A stretch of DNA of 37,505 nucleotides from JAKSPM01 sp964450645 (GTDB taxonomy: Bacteria; Bacillota; Clostridia; Oscillospirales; Oscillospiraceae), in assembly GCA_964450645.1 (NCBI GenBank), contig CAYVEB010000017.1, positions 1 through 37,505 on the forward strand, given 5' to 3'. Made by a program: the position numbers and the translations under genes. The notes under the pieces were generated by a model, which was not told the DNA's origin, searched no databases, and saw only the letters and a list, made by a program, of their open reading frames with translations. This document shows, piece after piece, positions 6,938-13,566 of this stretch (position 1 is its first letter; each line of letters opens with the position of its first letter).

Positions 6938-8197
6938 CTATAAAATTGCATCCAGCTGGATGGGATCAAACCGGCCGTAGCCCCACCACTGGGGCGGCAT
7001 CGCCAGGTCGGATGGCCGCTCTTCCAGCCGGAGCACAGGCGCGCCCTCAACCCGGTCGGCCACGCTCTGGCCGCCGTGGCTGTCCATCTCCACCGCGACC
7101 AGGTCGAAGAGGTATCCGCCCGGCGCCATGTGCGCCGTGCTAAGCTGGAGCTGCAAAGTCACCCGTTGGCCCTCGGCCACCGAAATCGGGTGTTCCAGGG
7201 CCATTGAGCCGACCGGCGTGTGGTCCGCCGCCAGAACGCGGAACCGCAGATCAAACCGCTCCATACTCTCGTTGACTTGAAAACACAATCGCATGGGGAC
7301 TCGATCCCCGGCGCACAACGGGCGCGCCGGATCCTGCAGTAGCTCCAGCCGCAGCAGCCGCACCTTGCCGCTGCTGCGGCCAGGCCGGGGCATGGAGGCG
7401 AGGTCGTAGTCCGCCCGGGCCTTTTCGCGGCTGTCAGCGTAGATGCCGATGGCCGTCTCCACGTCGCCGTCGTAGACCAGCTTTCCATGGTCTAGCACCA
7501 CGCACCGGCCGCACAGCTGGCGCACCGTACTCATATTGTGGCTGACGTATAAAATCGTCTTGGTCTGGGCGGCCTGCAGCATCTTGTCCATACATTTTTG
7601 GCGGAACCGCAGATCCCCCACTGCCAAAACCTCGTCCATAATCATAATTTCGCTGTCCAGATGGGACGCCACCGAAAACGCCAGTTTCACATACATCCCG
7701 GACGAGTAGCGCTTGACCGGCGTGTCAATAAACGGCTCCATCTCCGCGAACGCGACGATTTCATCAAATTTTCGCGCGATTTCCGCCCGGCTCATGCCCA
7801 AAATCGCGCCGTTCATAAAAATATTTTCCCGTCCGGTCAGCTCCCGGTGGAAACCGGTGCCGACCTCCAGCATGGAGGTCACGCGGCCGCGGTAGGAAAT
7901 TCTCCCCTTCGTCGGCGCAGTCACCCGGGACAAAAGCTTTAAAAGCGTGGATTTCCCCGCGCCGTTATGGCCGATCAGACCCAGCGCCTCGCCCTTTTGG
8001 ACGCGGAAGGATACATCGTCCAGCGCCAAAAAGCGCGGGTTGCCGGAGGCCGCCTGCCCGATGATCGCGTTGGGATCCTCCCGGCCCCTTGCCCGCGCCC
8101 ACCAGGACTGCAAATCGCCCCGGAGGGTCCCGCCGCCGATGGCGCCCAGGCGGTATTCCTTGGACACATGCTCCACTTGAATTGCCGTGTTGTTCAT
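6938..8197 (-). CDS. wzt: Polysaccharide ABC exporter ATPase (Wzt/TagH-like)
   Basis: Nucleotide-binding subunit of an ABC-2 type exporter for surface glycans. Walker A GHNGAGKST is at residues 76-84, the ABC signature YSSGM at 164-168, Walker B IMIMDE at 184-189 and the H-loop His at 220. After about residue 260 comes a C-terminal beta-sandwich-like extension of roughly 150 aa (RFDLRFRVLAADHTPVG, TLQLQLSTAHMAPGGYLFD). This is the position of the Wzt_C domain that recognises the polysaccharide terminus. It begins 3 nt after the permease stop. The substrate (O-antigen-like, teichoic or capsular) cannot be read from the window, since no glycosyltransferases are adjacent. Confidence 0.93.
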   Translation of the reverse strand: MNNTAIQVEHVSKEYRLGAIGGGTLRGDLQSWWARARGREDPNAIIGQAASGNPRFLALDDVSFRVQKGEALGLIGHNGAGKSTLLKLLSRVTAPTKGRISYRGRVTSMLEVGTGFHRELTGRENIFMNGAILGMSRAEIARKFDEIVAFAEMEPFIDTPVKRYSSGMYVKLAFSVASHLDSEIMIMDEVLAVGDLRFRQKCMDKMLQAAQTKTILYVSHNMSTVRQLCGRCVVLDHGKLVYDGDVETAIGIYADSREKARADYDLASMPRPGRSSGKVRLLRLELLQDPARPLCAGDRVPMRLCFQVNESMERFDLRFRVLAADHTPVGSMALEHPISVAEGQRVTLQLQLSTAHMAPGGYLFDLVAVEMDSHGGQSVADRVEGAPVLRLEERPSDLAMPPQWWGYGRFDPIQLDAIL

Positions 8198-8200
8198 TCC

Positions 8201-9037
8201 TCACACCGTATCCATAAACGTCTTTTCCACCCGGCTGAACAGCATCAGCCCCACCAGCAAAATCACCAGCGTGAAGCCCCAGCTGGCCAGGTAGTGGGGC
8301 GCCGAGACCGTGCCGATCCCCAAAAACGCCCGCCGGAAGCACTGGATCACCGGCGTCATCGGGTTGAGCAGGTACAGCGCCATGTATTTTTCCGGGATGA
8401 TCGCGATGTCGTAGGCCACCGGCGTGGCGTACATCCACAGCTGCACCCCGAACGACACCAGCATATTCAGATCCCGGTACTTGGTGGTCAGCGCGGAGAC
8501 GATGATGCCCACGCCCAGGCTCAAAAGCGCCATGTGTACCAGCAGCACCGGCAGCAGCAGCACCCCGGCGTTCGGCCGGACGGCGCCCTGATACCAATAA
8601 TAGGCCCAAAAACCTAAAAACATCAAAAATTGAATGCCAAAGGAAATTAAATTCGTCAGCACGGTGGCGATGGGCATCACCACCCGCGGGAAATAGACCT
8701 TGCCAAAGATCATGGCGTTGCCGGTGAACGTGTGGGAAGTCTGCGTCAGGCAGGCGGAGAAATATCCCCACATCACCGTGCCGCTCAAATAGAACAAAAA
8801 TTTTGGCACGCCGGCGGCGGACAGCCCGGCAAGATTGCCGAAGATCACCGTGAAGATCGCCGTCGTCATCAAAGGCTGGAGCAGCGCCCAGACAGGCCCG
8901 AGGACCGTCTGCTTATAGCGCGCAACAAAGTTACGCCGCACGAACAGCAAAATCAGATCCCGGTAGTGCCAGACGTCCCGCAGATGAATGTCAAACCACC
9001 CGTTCTTGGGTTCAATCACCGTTAATTTTTCTTCCAA
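8201..9037 (-). CDS. wzm: Polysaccharide ABC exporter permease (Wzm/TagG-like)
   Basis: Integral-membrane ABC-2 permease partner of the ATPase that follows. It is 278 aa with the N-terminal amphipathic segment YRDLILLFVRRNFVARYKQT, the family signature LGPVWALLQPLM, and about six hydrophobic stretches ending in TLVILLVGLMLF. The start is a TTG at 9037 with AGGTGA 6 nt upstream; this is the earliest start consistent with the family, and no ATG nearby fits. It is first in the run wzm-wzt-hisS-aspS. No clear promoter is visible in the 150 bp between it and mgsA, so read-through from minD-mgsA is possible. Confidence 0.92.
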   Translation of the reverse strand: MEEKLTVIEPKNGWFDIHLRDVWHYRDLILLFVRRNFVARYKQTVLGPVWALLQPLMTTAIFTVIFGNLAGLSAAGVPKFLFYLSGTVMWGYFSACLTQTSHTFTGNAMIFGKVYFPRVVMPIATVLTNLISFGIQFLMFLGFWAYYWYQGAVRPNAGVLLLPVLLVHMALLSLGVGIIVSALTTKYRDLNMLVSFGVQLWMYATPVAYDIAIIPEKYMALYLLNPMTPVIQCFRRAFLGIGTVSAPHYLASWGFTLVILLVGLMLFSRVEKTFMDTV

Positions 9038-9187
9038 GCCTTCACCTACTCATAAAAACCGCATTCCGCGCGCGGCGCTCTCCCGCCCCGCGCGGATCTG
9101 TCCTTCGCCGCCCAAGCGTCCAGTTTTCCGCCCCGGCGGATATGCGAACTCCCGCCCCGAATCCACGCGGGACGAGAGTAAACTTTT

Positions 9188-9604
9188 TCAGCCAATGCCG
9201 CGCTTGTGCCGCACCATTTCGCGCCAGTCCAGATCGCCCCGCTGCAGGCCCAGAATCATCATTTCCGCCGAGGCAAGGTTGGTGGCCACGGGGACGTTGT
9301 GCTTGTCGCACTGGCGCAGGGTTTCCATAATCTGCTGCTCGGAATAGGGCAGCAGGTTGTTGGGATCCGGGAACATAAACACAAGATCAATCTCATCGTA
9401 GGCAATGCGGGCGTCCACCTGCTGGTGCCCGCCCTGGTTGTGGGCGAGGAACAGCGTAATGGGCAGGCCGGTCGCTTCCGCGACCAAGCGGCCTGTGGTC
9501 GCCGTGGCATAAATCGTGTGCCGCGCCAGAATACTTTTATATGCGGTGCAGAATTGAACCATCAATTCCTTTTTCTTATCATGTGCAAGCAGCGCAATAT
9601 TCAT
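9188..9604 (-). CDS. mgsA: Methylglyoxal-synthase-like protein with altered active site
   Basis: The overall sequence is clearly of the methylglyoxal synthase family, which converts dihydroxyacetone phosphate to methylglyoxal and phosphate. N-terminal HD at residues 8-9, YATATTG at 32-38, DP at 80-81, PVATN at 105-109 and LQRGDLDW at 120-127 all align. However, the GGDQQ motif with the catalytic Asp (Asp71 in E. coli) is GGHQQ here (His60). The stretch carrying E. coli His98 and Asp101 reads PYSEQQ, giving Tyr87 and Gln90. It may therefore be inactive in the usual reaction or have another role. The start follows GAGGAG, which overlaps the minD stop. Confidence 0.82.
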   Translation of the reverse strand: MNIALLAHDKKKELMVQFCTAYKSILARHTIYATATTGRLVAEATGLPITLFLAHNQGGHQQVDARIAYDEIDLVFMFPDPNNLLPYSEQQIMETLRQCDKHNVPVATNLASAEMMILGLQRGDLDWREMVRHKRGIG

Positions 9605-9617
9605 GTCCTCACTCCTC

Positions 9618-10352
9618 TTAGCGTAGCTTCATCAAGGGTGTGCGCTTGCCGCAGAGCCTGCGCGCAATATGCAGGCAGGCGATGCTGGCGCCCTTGCTGG
9701 TTTTCAAAATTAAAGCCGTGTTCCCGGCGGCGGCCAGAACCACATTGGGATCCTCCGGGACCAGGCCGAGCAGCCCAAGCCCCACACCGTCCATCATGTC
9801 GTCTACCGTCAGCTCCATTCGGGAAAACATCTTCGGCGTCACCCGGTTGACGATCAGTGCGGCCTCCTTGCCGCCGGGCAGCAGATCCACCGCCCTGGAC
9901 GCATCGCGCAGGGAGGCCGGATCCGGCGTGGACACCATCAAAATCCGGTCGGCAAACGCTGTGGCCAGGCGAAAGCCCGCGCCGATCCCTGCCGCCGCGT
10001 CGATCAGGCACCAGTCAAATTCCTGCCGAACCTGCTCCAGCAGCGCTGCAAAGCGCGCCGGGTCGATCTCCTCCGGCCGCTCCCGGATGGGCGCGGTGAG
10101 CAGGCGCAGGTTGGCAATGGCGGAATGTGCCGCCGCGTCCTGGAGGGAATACTGCCCGTCAAACAGCTCGGTGAAAGCCAGGGCCGGAACCTCGGCCATT
10201 CCCAGCGCAATGTCCAGGTTGCGCAAGCCGACGTCTGCGTCAATGCACAGCACCTTTTGCCCTTCCGCGGCCAGACAGCTGGCCACACCGGCGCACAGAG
10301 AAGTCTTCCCCGTTCCGCCTTTGCCGGAAACCACAGCCGCAACCTGACCCAC
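9618..10352 (-). CDS. minD: MinD-like ParA/SIMIBI ATPase
   Basis: Deviant Walker A ATPase of the MinD/ParA class, which in the Min system binds the membrane as an ATP dimer and helps position the division septum. KGGTGKTS lies at residues 11-18 with the signature Lys11. The MinD hallmark DADVGLRNLDIALG is at 38-51 and the Walker B-like CLIDAAAGIG in the middle. At 244 aa it is shorter than typical MinD (about 265). The C terminus (CGKRTPLMKLR) lacks the usual FLKRLFG-type amphipathic membrane helix, so membrane targeting may differ. The start is GTG 10352 behind GGGGGG. No minC or minE is in the window; mgsA follows 13 nt later. Confidence 0.85.
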   Translation of the reverse strand: MGQVAAVVSGKGGTGKTSLCAGVASCLAAEGQKVLCIDADVGLRNLDIALGMAEVPALAFTELFDGQYSLQDAAAHSAIANLRLLTAPIRERPEEIDPARFAALLEQVRQEFDWCLIDAAAGIGAGFRLATAFADRILMVSTPDPASLRDASRAVDLLPGGKEAALIVNRVTPKMFSRMELTVDDMMDGVGLGLLGLVPEDPNVVLAAAGNTALILKTSKGASIACLHIARRLCGKRTPLMKLR

Positions 10353-10393
10353 GAACAGCCCCCCAAATCAAACCAAAATTGTTTTTTTCCGCT

Positions 10394-10399
10394 ATTATA
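10394..10399 (-). promoter_or_regulatory. minD: Probable -10 element for minD
   Basis: A perfect TATAAT on the minus strand lies 42 bp upstream of the minD GTG. No convincing -35 hexamer is seen at 16-18 bp, so the promoter call rests on the -10 alone. Confidence 0.45.
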
Positions 10400-10461
10400 C
10401 AGTCTACCATATTTTGTTCCGAATTTCAATCACTTCCTTGTGATTTTTGCCATAAATTTTC

Positions 10462-10490
10462 TTGACAAATTGCAATGTATGTGTTATATT
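10462..10490 (+). promoter_or_regulatory. perR: Sigma-A promoter of the PerR-like gene
   Basis: TTGACA (10462-10467), 17-bp spacer, TATATT (10485-10490). A perfect -35 and ideal spacing, 41 bp before the ATG at 10532. Confidence 0.9.
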
Positions 10491-10500
10491 AGAAAACAGA

Positions 10501-10516
10501 AATAAGAATCGTTATT
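10501..10516 (+). promoter_or_regulatory. perR: Candidate Fur/PerR operator in the perR leader
   Basis: AATAA (10501-10505) and TTATT (10512-10516) form an AT-rich inverted repeat just downstream of the -10, centred on GAATCG. The position suits autorepression by the Fur-family product; the match to the classical PerR box is only partial. Confidence 0.45.
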
Positions 10517-10531
10517 ATTTTGGGGGGCGTC

Positions 10532-10942
10532 ATGAATCAGGCAAAAAAACGCAGCCGCAAACGTGACGCAATTCTCGCCTGTTTGCAGCAGTCTCAGGAT
10601 CATCCTACCGCCGAGGGAATCTATCGTCGGCTGAAGGTCGACATTCCGGATCTGTCTTTGGGGACGGTCTATCGCAATTTAACCGTTTTCCGCAAGGAGG
10701 GCACGATTGTCTCGCTGGGCACGGTGGGCGGCCTGGAGCGTTTTGATTGCAATACCGCGCCCCACGCGCATTTTATCTGCCGCTGCTGCCACGCGATTGT
10801 GGACGTGCCCCAGCCGTCCATGTCGGCGGAGGCGCTGGAGCAGGCGGCGCGGATCGTCGGTGGCAGCGTGGAGACGTGTACGGTCACCTTTACGGGCCTG
10901 TGCAAAGCGTGTCAATCGCACGCGGATGAGAAAAAGGTTTGA
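10532..10942 (+). CDS. perR: Fur-family regulator, PerR-like peroxide sensor
   Basis: A 136-aa winged-helix metalloregulator. Residues aligning with the B. subtilis PerR regulatory metal site are all present: His24 (HPTAEGIY), Asp72, His78, His80 and Asp91. Asp at the last position, rather than the Glu of Fur, is the feature tied to peroxide sensing. Structural zinc ligands are Cys83/Cys86 and Cys124/Cys127. The recognition helix is LSLGTVYRNLTVFR. The ATG at 10532 is preferred over an upstream in-frame TTG because GGGGGG lies 5 nt before it. It is followed by reverse rubrerythrin, a classic PerR target. The PerR assignment is by motif, not by search. Confidence 0.85.
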   Translation: MNQAKKRSRKRDAILACLQQSQDHPTAEGIYRRLKVDIPDLSLGTVYRNLTVFRKEGTIVSLGTVGGLERFDCNTAPHAHFICRCCHAIVDVPQPSMSAEALEQAARIVGGSVETCTVTFTGLCKACQSHADEKKV

Positions 10943-10986
10943 TGTTTTTCGCGCCGGCTAGGCGTGGGGTATTATAAAATGTCTGT

Positions 10987-11003
10987 TACACTCCGCGAGT
11001 GTA
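10987..11003 (+). promoter_or_regulatory. Inverted repeat upstream of reverse rubrerythrin
   Basis: TACACTC, CGC, GAGTGTA form a perfect 7-3-7 inverted repeat 31 bp before the rubrerythrin start. It could be an operator or a weak hairpin; it does not look like a PerR box. A clear promoter is not visible between perR and this gene, so they may be co-transcribed. Confidence 0.4.
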
Positions 11004-11033
11004 TCATATTAAAAATTTATGGAGGAATTACCG

Positions 11034-11621
11034 ATGAAGAAATTTGTATGTACGGTCTGCGGTTATATCTATGAGGGCGAAACGCCCCCGGCGGAATGCC
11101 CCGTGTGCCACGTTCCCGGCTCCAAGTTCAAGGAGGTAGAGGGGGAGATGAAACTGGCCGCCGAGCATGAATTTGGCGTCTATGAAGCCACCGTCACCAA
11201 CAACGACAATGTCAGCGCCGAAGACAAGGCCTATATCCTCGAGCAGCTGAAGGCCAACTTCAACGGCGAGTGCGGCGAAGTGGGCATGTATCTGTGCATG
11301 GCGCGCGTAGCCGCCCGCGAAGGCTATCCGGAGATCGCCCTGTACTGGGAAAAGGCTGCCTATGAGGAAGCCGAGCACGCGGCGAAGTTTGCCGAGCTTC
11401 TGGGCAGCACACTGGAGCCCAACATGAAGGCCAGCACCAAGGAGAACTTGAAATGGAGAGTCGACTGCGAATTTGGCGCCACCAAGGGCAAGTTCGATCT
11501 GGCCGCCTGCGCGAAGAAGAACGGCCTGGACGCCATTCACGACACCGTCCACGAAATGGCGCGCGACGAAGCCCGGCATGGCCGCGCGCTCAAGGGTCTG
11601 CTGGAGCGGTATTTTAAATAA
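11034..11621 (+). CDS. Reverse rubrerythrin (rubredoxin-ferritin-like peroxidase)
   Basis: A 195-aa non-haem diiron protein with the domain order inverted relative to classical rubrerythrin. An N-terminal rubredoxin-type iron site (Cys6, Cys9, Cys22, Cys25) is followed by a ferritin-like four-helix domain. Diiron ligands are visible in FNGECGEVGMYL (around Glu79), YEEAEH (110-115) and EMARDEARH (174-182). In clostridia such proteins reduce hydrogen peroxide and oxygen with electrons from NADH via a reductase and belong to the PerR regulon. The ATG at 11034 is chosen because GGAGGA is 7 nt upstream. Cytosolic. The adjacent PerR-like gene supports a role in oxidative-stress defence. Confidence 0.93.
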   Translation: MKKFVCTVCGYIYEGETPPAECPVCHVPGSKFKEVEGEMKLAAEHEFGVYEATVTNNDNVSAEDKAYILEQLKANFNGECGEVGMYLCMARVAAREGYPEIALYWEKAAYEEAEHAAKFAELLGSTLEPNMKASTKENLKWRVDCEFGATKGKFDLAACAKKNGLDAIHDTVHEMARDEARHGRALKGLLERYFK

Positions 11622-11624
11622 TAA

Positions 11625-11930
11625 GGAAACCTCTGAACAGATCGCGGCTTGCGCCTTGACGCGCGTCTTGCTTGCATCTTTACCGCCATATTTTGCAAAA
11701 TCTTTTTGCAACAACGGCTTGTGTCATCGCGCGCAAAGCGCGCTTGCCAACCGCCGTGTTGCCGCCGCTCCTTTTGTTTCGCTGCTTCCGCCGCAGGCGG
11801 CGCTCGGCAGCGTCCTCTTGCGGAGCCACAAAGGATTCGCCGCGGCTTTTGTTTTTGTCTGAGGCTTTTGTTTTTGTCTGACGAAAAATTTGCCGACGCA
11901 AGCTGCGCGCCGGATTGATTCAGAGTTTCC
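11625..11930. mobile_element. MITE-like non-coding element with terminal inverted repeats
   Basis: Left end GGAAACCTCTGAAC (11625-11638) matches the reverse complement of the right end GATTCAGAGTTTCC (11917-11930) apart from one missing base and one mismatch. The ~306 bp between are GC-rich and have no credible gene on either strand. Near the right side a 19-bp unit starting GGCTTTTGTTTTTGTC is repeated in tandem (11844-11862, 11863-11881). It sits 3 nt after the rubrerythrin stop. No target-site duplication is obvious. Other genomic copies would be needed to confirm it. Confidence 0.5.
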
Positions 11931-11949
11931 CAATCGAAACAGTCTTTTA

Positions 11950-11977
11950 GGAAGGAGCGGAGTTTTCCGCTCCTTCC
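11950..11977. terminator. Strong hairpin, terminator-like
   Basis: GGAAGGAGCGG (11950-11960) and CCGCTCCTTCC (11967-11977) form an 11-bp perfect stem with a 6-nt loop. On neither side is there a clean T-run. It lies between rubrerythrin (plus) and the broken gene ending at 11979 (minus) and may serve both. Confidence 0.6.
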
Positions 11978-11978
11978 T

Positions 11979-12576
11979 TCAGTTTGTCAAAAAACATATC
12001 GATTGCAGCAAATGCCCGTCCATGATGGCAAGTAACCTTTCAACAATCTCCTTGTAATACACTGAAAATTTGCTATCCCGATGGAAGCAATCCTTTAAAT
12101 CGACATCATATCAGATGCGTCTATCGTCAATATAAGCAGATATTTTTTCTTGTATTCGTCGTGAAATTCGTATTTGCAAATTTTAAGGTTTTCCAGAAAA
12201 TTTTTCTCTTTCAGACTTTTATATGAATCTTCAACATCAATTTCTTCGCGTAGCGCTACCTTGATATCACAGACCAATTCCTCGCTCCACGATGTTAAGT
12301 CTTGTTGAAAACCGGTCTCCTCGACGACATATACGGAACAGCTTTTACCTGAATAAATCTTTAATAAATCTTTTCAAACACATTTGGGTAACATTCCTGT
12401 ACAACGGGAATCCCGTTTTCATCTTCTGAAATCTTAAAATCGAAGCCATCGTGTCTCGCACCAAATAAAAGTCCCGTTATCATGTTTCTTGTTGCATAAA
12501 CATACGCTTTTTTATGTGTGGACGTATCAGGACGCAATACTTTTAAACCCGCACTTGGCAGTACATGGCAAAGCAT
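11979..12576 (-). pseudogene. Broken gene of unknown family (11-bp duplication plus deletion)
   Basis: Three open pieces join into one protein of about 200 aa. The first, from ATG 12576 (MLCHVLPSAGLKVLRPDTST), reaches NVFEKIY and stops. An 11-bp tandem duplication (12352-12362 and 12363-12373) causes that shift. Skipping one copy the text continues SGKSCSVYVVEETGF down to LTIDASD. A single missing T near 12104 causes a second shift, after which DVDLKDCFHRDSKFSVYY and KEIVERLLAIMDG follow to a TGA at 11979. The protein is lysine- and acidic-rich and less GC-rich than its neighbours, suggesting acquisition. I do not recognise the family. A good promoter (12737-12765) still points at it. Confidence 0.65.
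12352..12373. repeat. 11-bp tandem duplication disrupting a gene
   Basis: AATAAATCTTT occurs twice in a row. Removing one copy restores the reading frame of the minus-strand gene, so this is the inactivating event or a phase-switch-like repeat. Confidence 0.8.
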
Positions 12577-12736
12577 GGCACAATTAACTGCCTTTTTATT
12601 GCAATCGTTCAATCAACTATTCTATCTGGATCTCGGATTGAGCGCACTTATCTGCCATCGGCAGAGCCGGCGGTGATACTGGCTGGCAGCGGTCGTGCGC
12701 GCCCAAGCGGGGATGCGCCGGGCAGACTTCTTTTTG

Positions 12737-12765
12737 ATGATAGCACCGGATCGAAAAATTGTCAA
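12737..12765 (-). promoter_or_regulatory. Sigma-A promoter facing the broken gene
   Basis: On the minus strand TTGACA (12760-12765), 17-bp spacer, TATCAT (12737-12742). It lies about 160 bp upstream of ATG 12576. Its -35 is one arm of a perfect 9-bp inverted repeat TGTCAAGGG (12760-12768) / CCCTTGACA (12793-12801), which could be an operator. Confidence 0.75.
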
Positions 12766-12931
12766 GGGAACGGCTTGGTCTTGTCTGCGGCGCCCTTGAC
12801 AGCTTTTCGGTCTGGCGCTTTCGGGCGGCTTAAGACGTCCTTTGTTCAAAATGTCATTGATATCTTTGCAAAGCTGGAAAACGGACTTATGACAGCGAAC
12901 TTGCGGATTGTGCTGAATTTCTGCTTTCGCC

Positions 12932-12960
12932 TTGACAAAGTCGGCGCTTTCCGTTATACT
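12932..12960 (+). promoter_or_regulatory. Sigma-A promoter of the Cys-protein/rubredoxin pair
   Basis: TTGACA (12932-12937), 17-bp spacer, TATACT (12955-12960), 57 bp before the ATG at 13018. Confidence 0.9.
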
Positions 12961-13017
12961 GAATATAATGGCATGCGCCGGAGTCTTTGGGGCAAAAAAC
13001 AGAAAGGAGCGTTTCCT

Positions 13018-13347
13018 ATGAAGATTCGTATCAACAAGGATATCGTGGAGTTTACGCCCGAGCACGCGGCCGAGGCGGCCGAGTTGGAAGCGCTGTGGAT
13101 TAAGATGGGTAACTGTGTCGGCCAGACCAAGCGGCTTGAGCCGATGGGTGTGTACATCCCCTCGCAGAACAAGACCGCCACCTTTCACATTGAAGGGCTG
13201 AGCAAGGAGGAGGCCGATGCCATTCCCGTTGTCCGCGCGCCGTATGATACCGACGTCTACTGCGTCATCTGCAATAAGACGCAGCATGTCAAGACCGGCG
13301 AGCCGATTCCGTTCTGTTGCGGTCGGCTGATGGAAATTCTAGACTGA
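13018..13347 (+). CDS. Conserved-looking small Cys-rich protein of unknown function
   Basis: A 109-aa cytosolic protein without signal peptide or membrane segment. The N-terminal two thirds are predicted alpha/beta (FTPEHAAEAAELEALWIKMG). The C terminus has YCVICNK (Cys82, Cys85) and FCCGRLME (Cys100, Cys101), a possible zinc- or iron-binding knuckle. AAAGGAG lies 8 nt before the ATG. It is co-transcribed with rubredoxin (20-nt gap), which suggests a redox or oxygen-defence role. I do not recognise a named family; it is not desulfoferrodoxin, since the N-terminal and His iron-site motifs are absent. Confidence 0.8.
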   Translation: MKIRINKDIVEFTPEHAAEAAELEALWIKMGNCVGQTKRLEPMGVYIPSQNKTATFHIEGLSKEEADAIPVVRAPYDTDVYCVICNKTQHVKTGEPIPFCCGRLMEILD

Positions 13348-13367
13348 TTTGGGAAAGGAGCTATAAA

Positions 13368-13502
13368 ATGAGATACGTCTGCAACGTCTGCGGCTGGGTC
13401 TACGACGAAGAAGAGCAGGGCACCAAGTGGGAAGACCTCCCCGAGGACTTCACCTGCAAGCTGTGCGGTGTTGGCAAGGACCAGTTTTCGCCGGAGGAAT
13501 AA
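13368..13502 (+). CDS. Rubredoxin
   Basis: A 44-aa electron carrier with one Fe(Cys)4 centre. Ligands are Cys5 and Cys8 (YVCNVCGWVYD) and Cys30 and Cys33 (FTCKLCGVGKDQF). The aromatic residues around the site are conserved. It is somewhat shorter than standard rubredoxins (about 52 aa) because the central loop is short. GGAAAGGAG precedes the ATG at 13368. It is probably the electron donor for peroxide- or oxygen-reducing proteins such as the reverse rubrerythrin 1.7 kb upstream. Transcription ends at the hairpin at 13525-13566. Confidence 0.95.
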   Translation: MRYVCNVCGWVYDEEEQGTKWEDLPEDFTCKLCGVGKDQFSPEE

Positions 13503-13524
13503 AACAGTTTTATAGCCAAAAGGG

Positions 13525-13566
13525 GCCTGTCGCGATGGGGATTTTGTTCTGCGGCAGGCGCTTTTT
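13525..13566 (+). terminator. Intrinsic terminator after rubredoxin
   Basis: GCCTGTCGC (13525-13533) pairs with GCGGCAGGC (13551-13559) with one wobble, followed by GCTTTTTC. Confidence 0.8.

Noticed and set aside
9042..9311. Minus-strand open frame between mgsA and wzm
   Set aside because: It overlaps mgsA in another frame, is Arg/Gly-rich as expected of shadow translation, and has no ribosome site.
11028..11714. 228-codon antisense frame over rubrerythrin
   Set aside because: Shadow of a certain gene without own signals.
11649..11933. Several open frames inside the MITE-like element
   Set aside because: Arg/Ala/Phe-rich text on both strands, no ribosome sites, mutually overlapping.
12565..13347. 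260-codon plus-strand frame ending in the Cys protein
   Set aside because: The upstream part crosses the promoter at 12932-12960 and the true ATG at 13018 has an AAAGGAG site.
13018..13347. Desulfoferrodoxin (superoxide reductase)
   Set aside because: It lacks the His-rich iron site and the N-terminal CxxC domain of that family.
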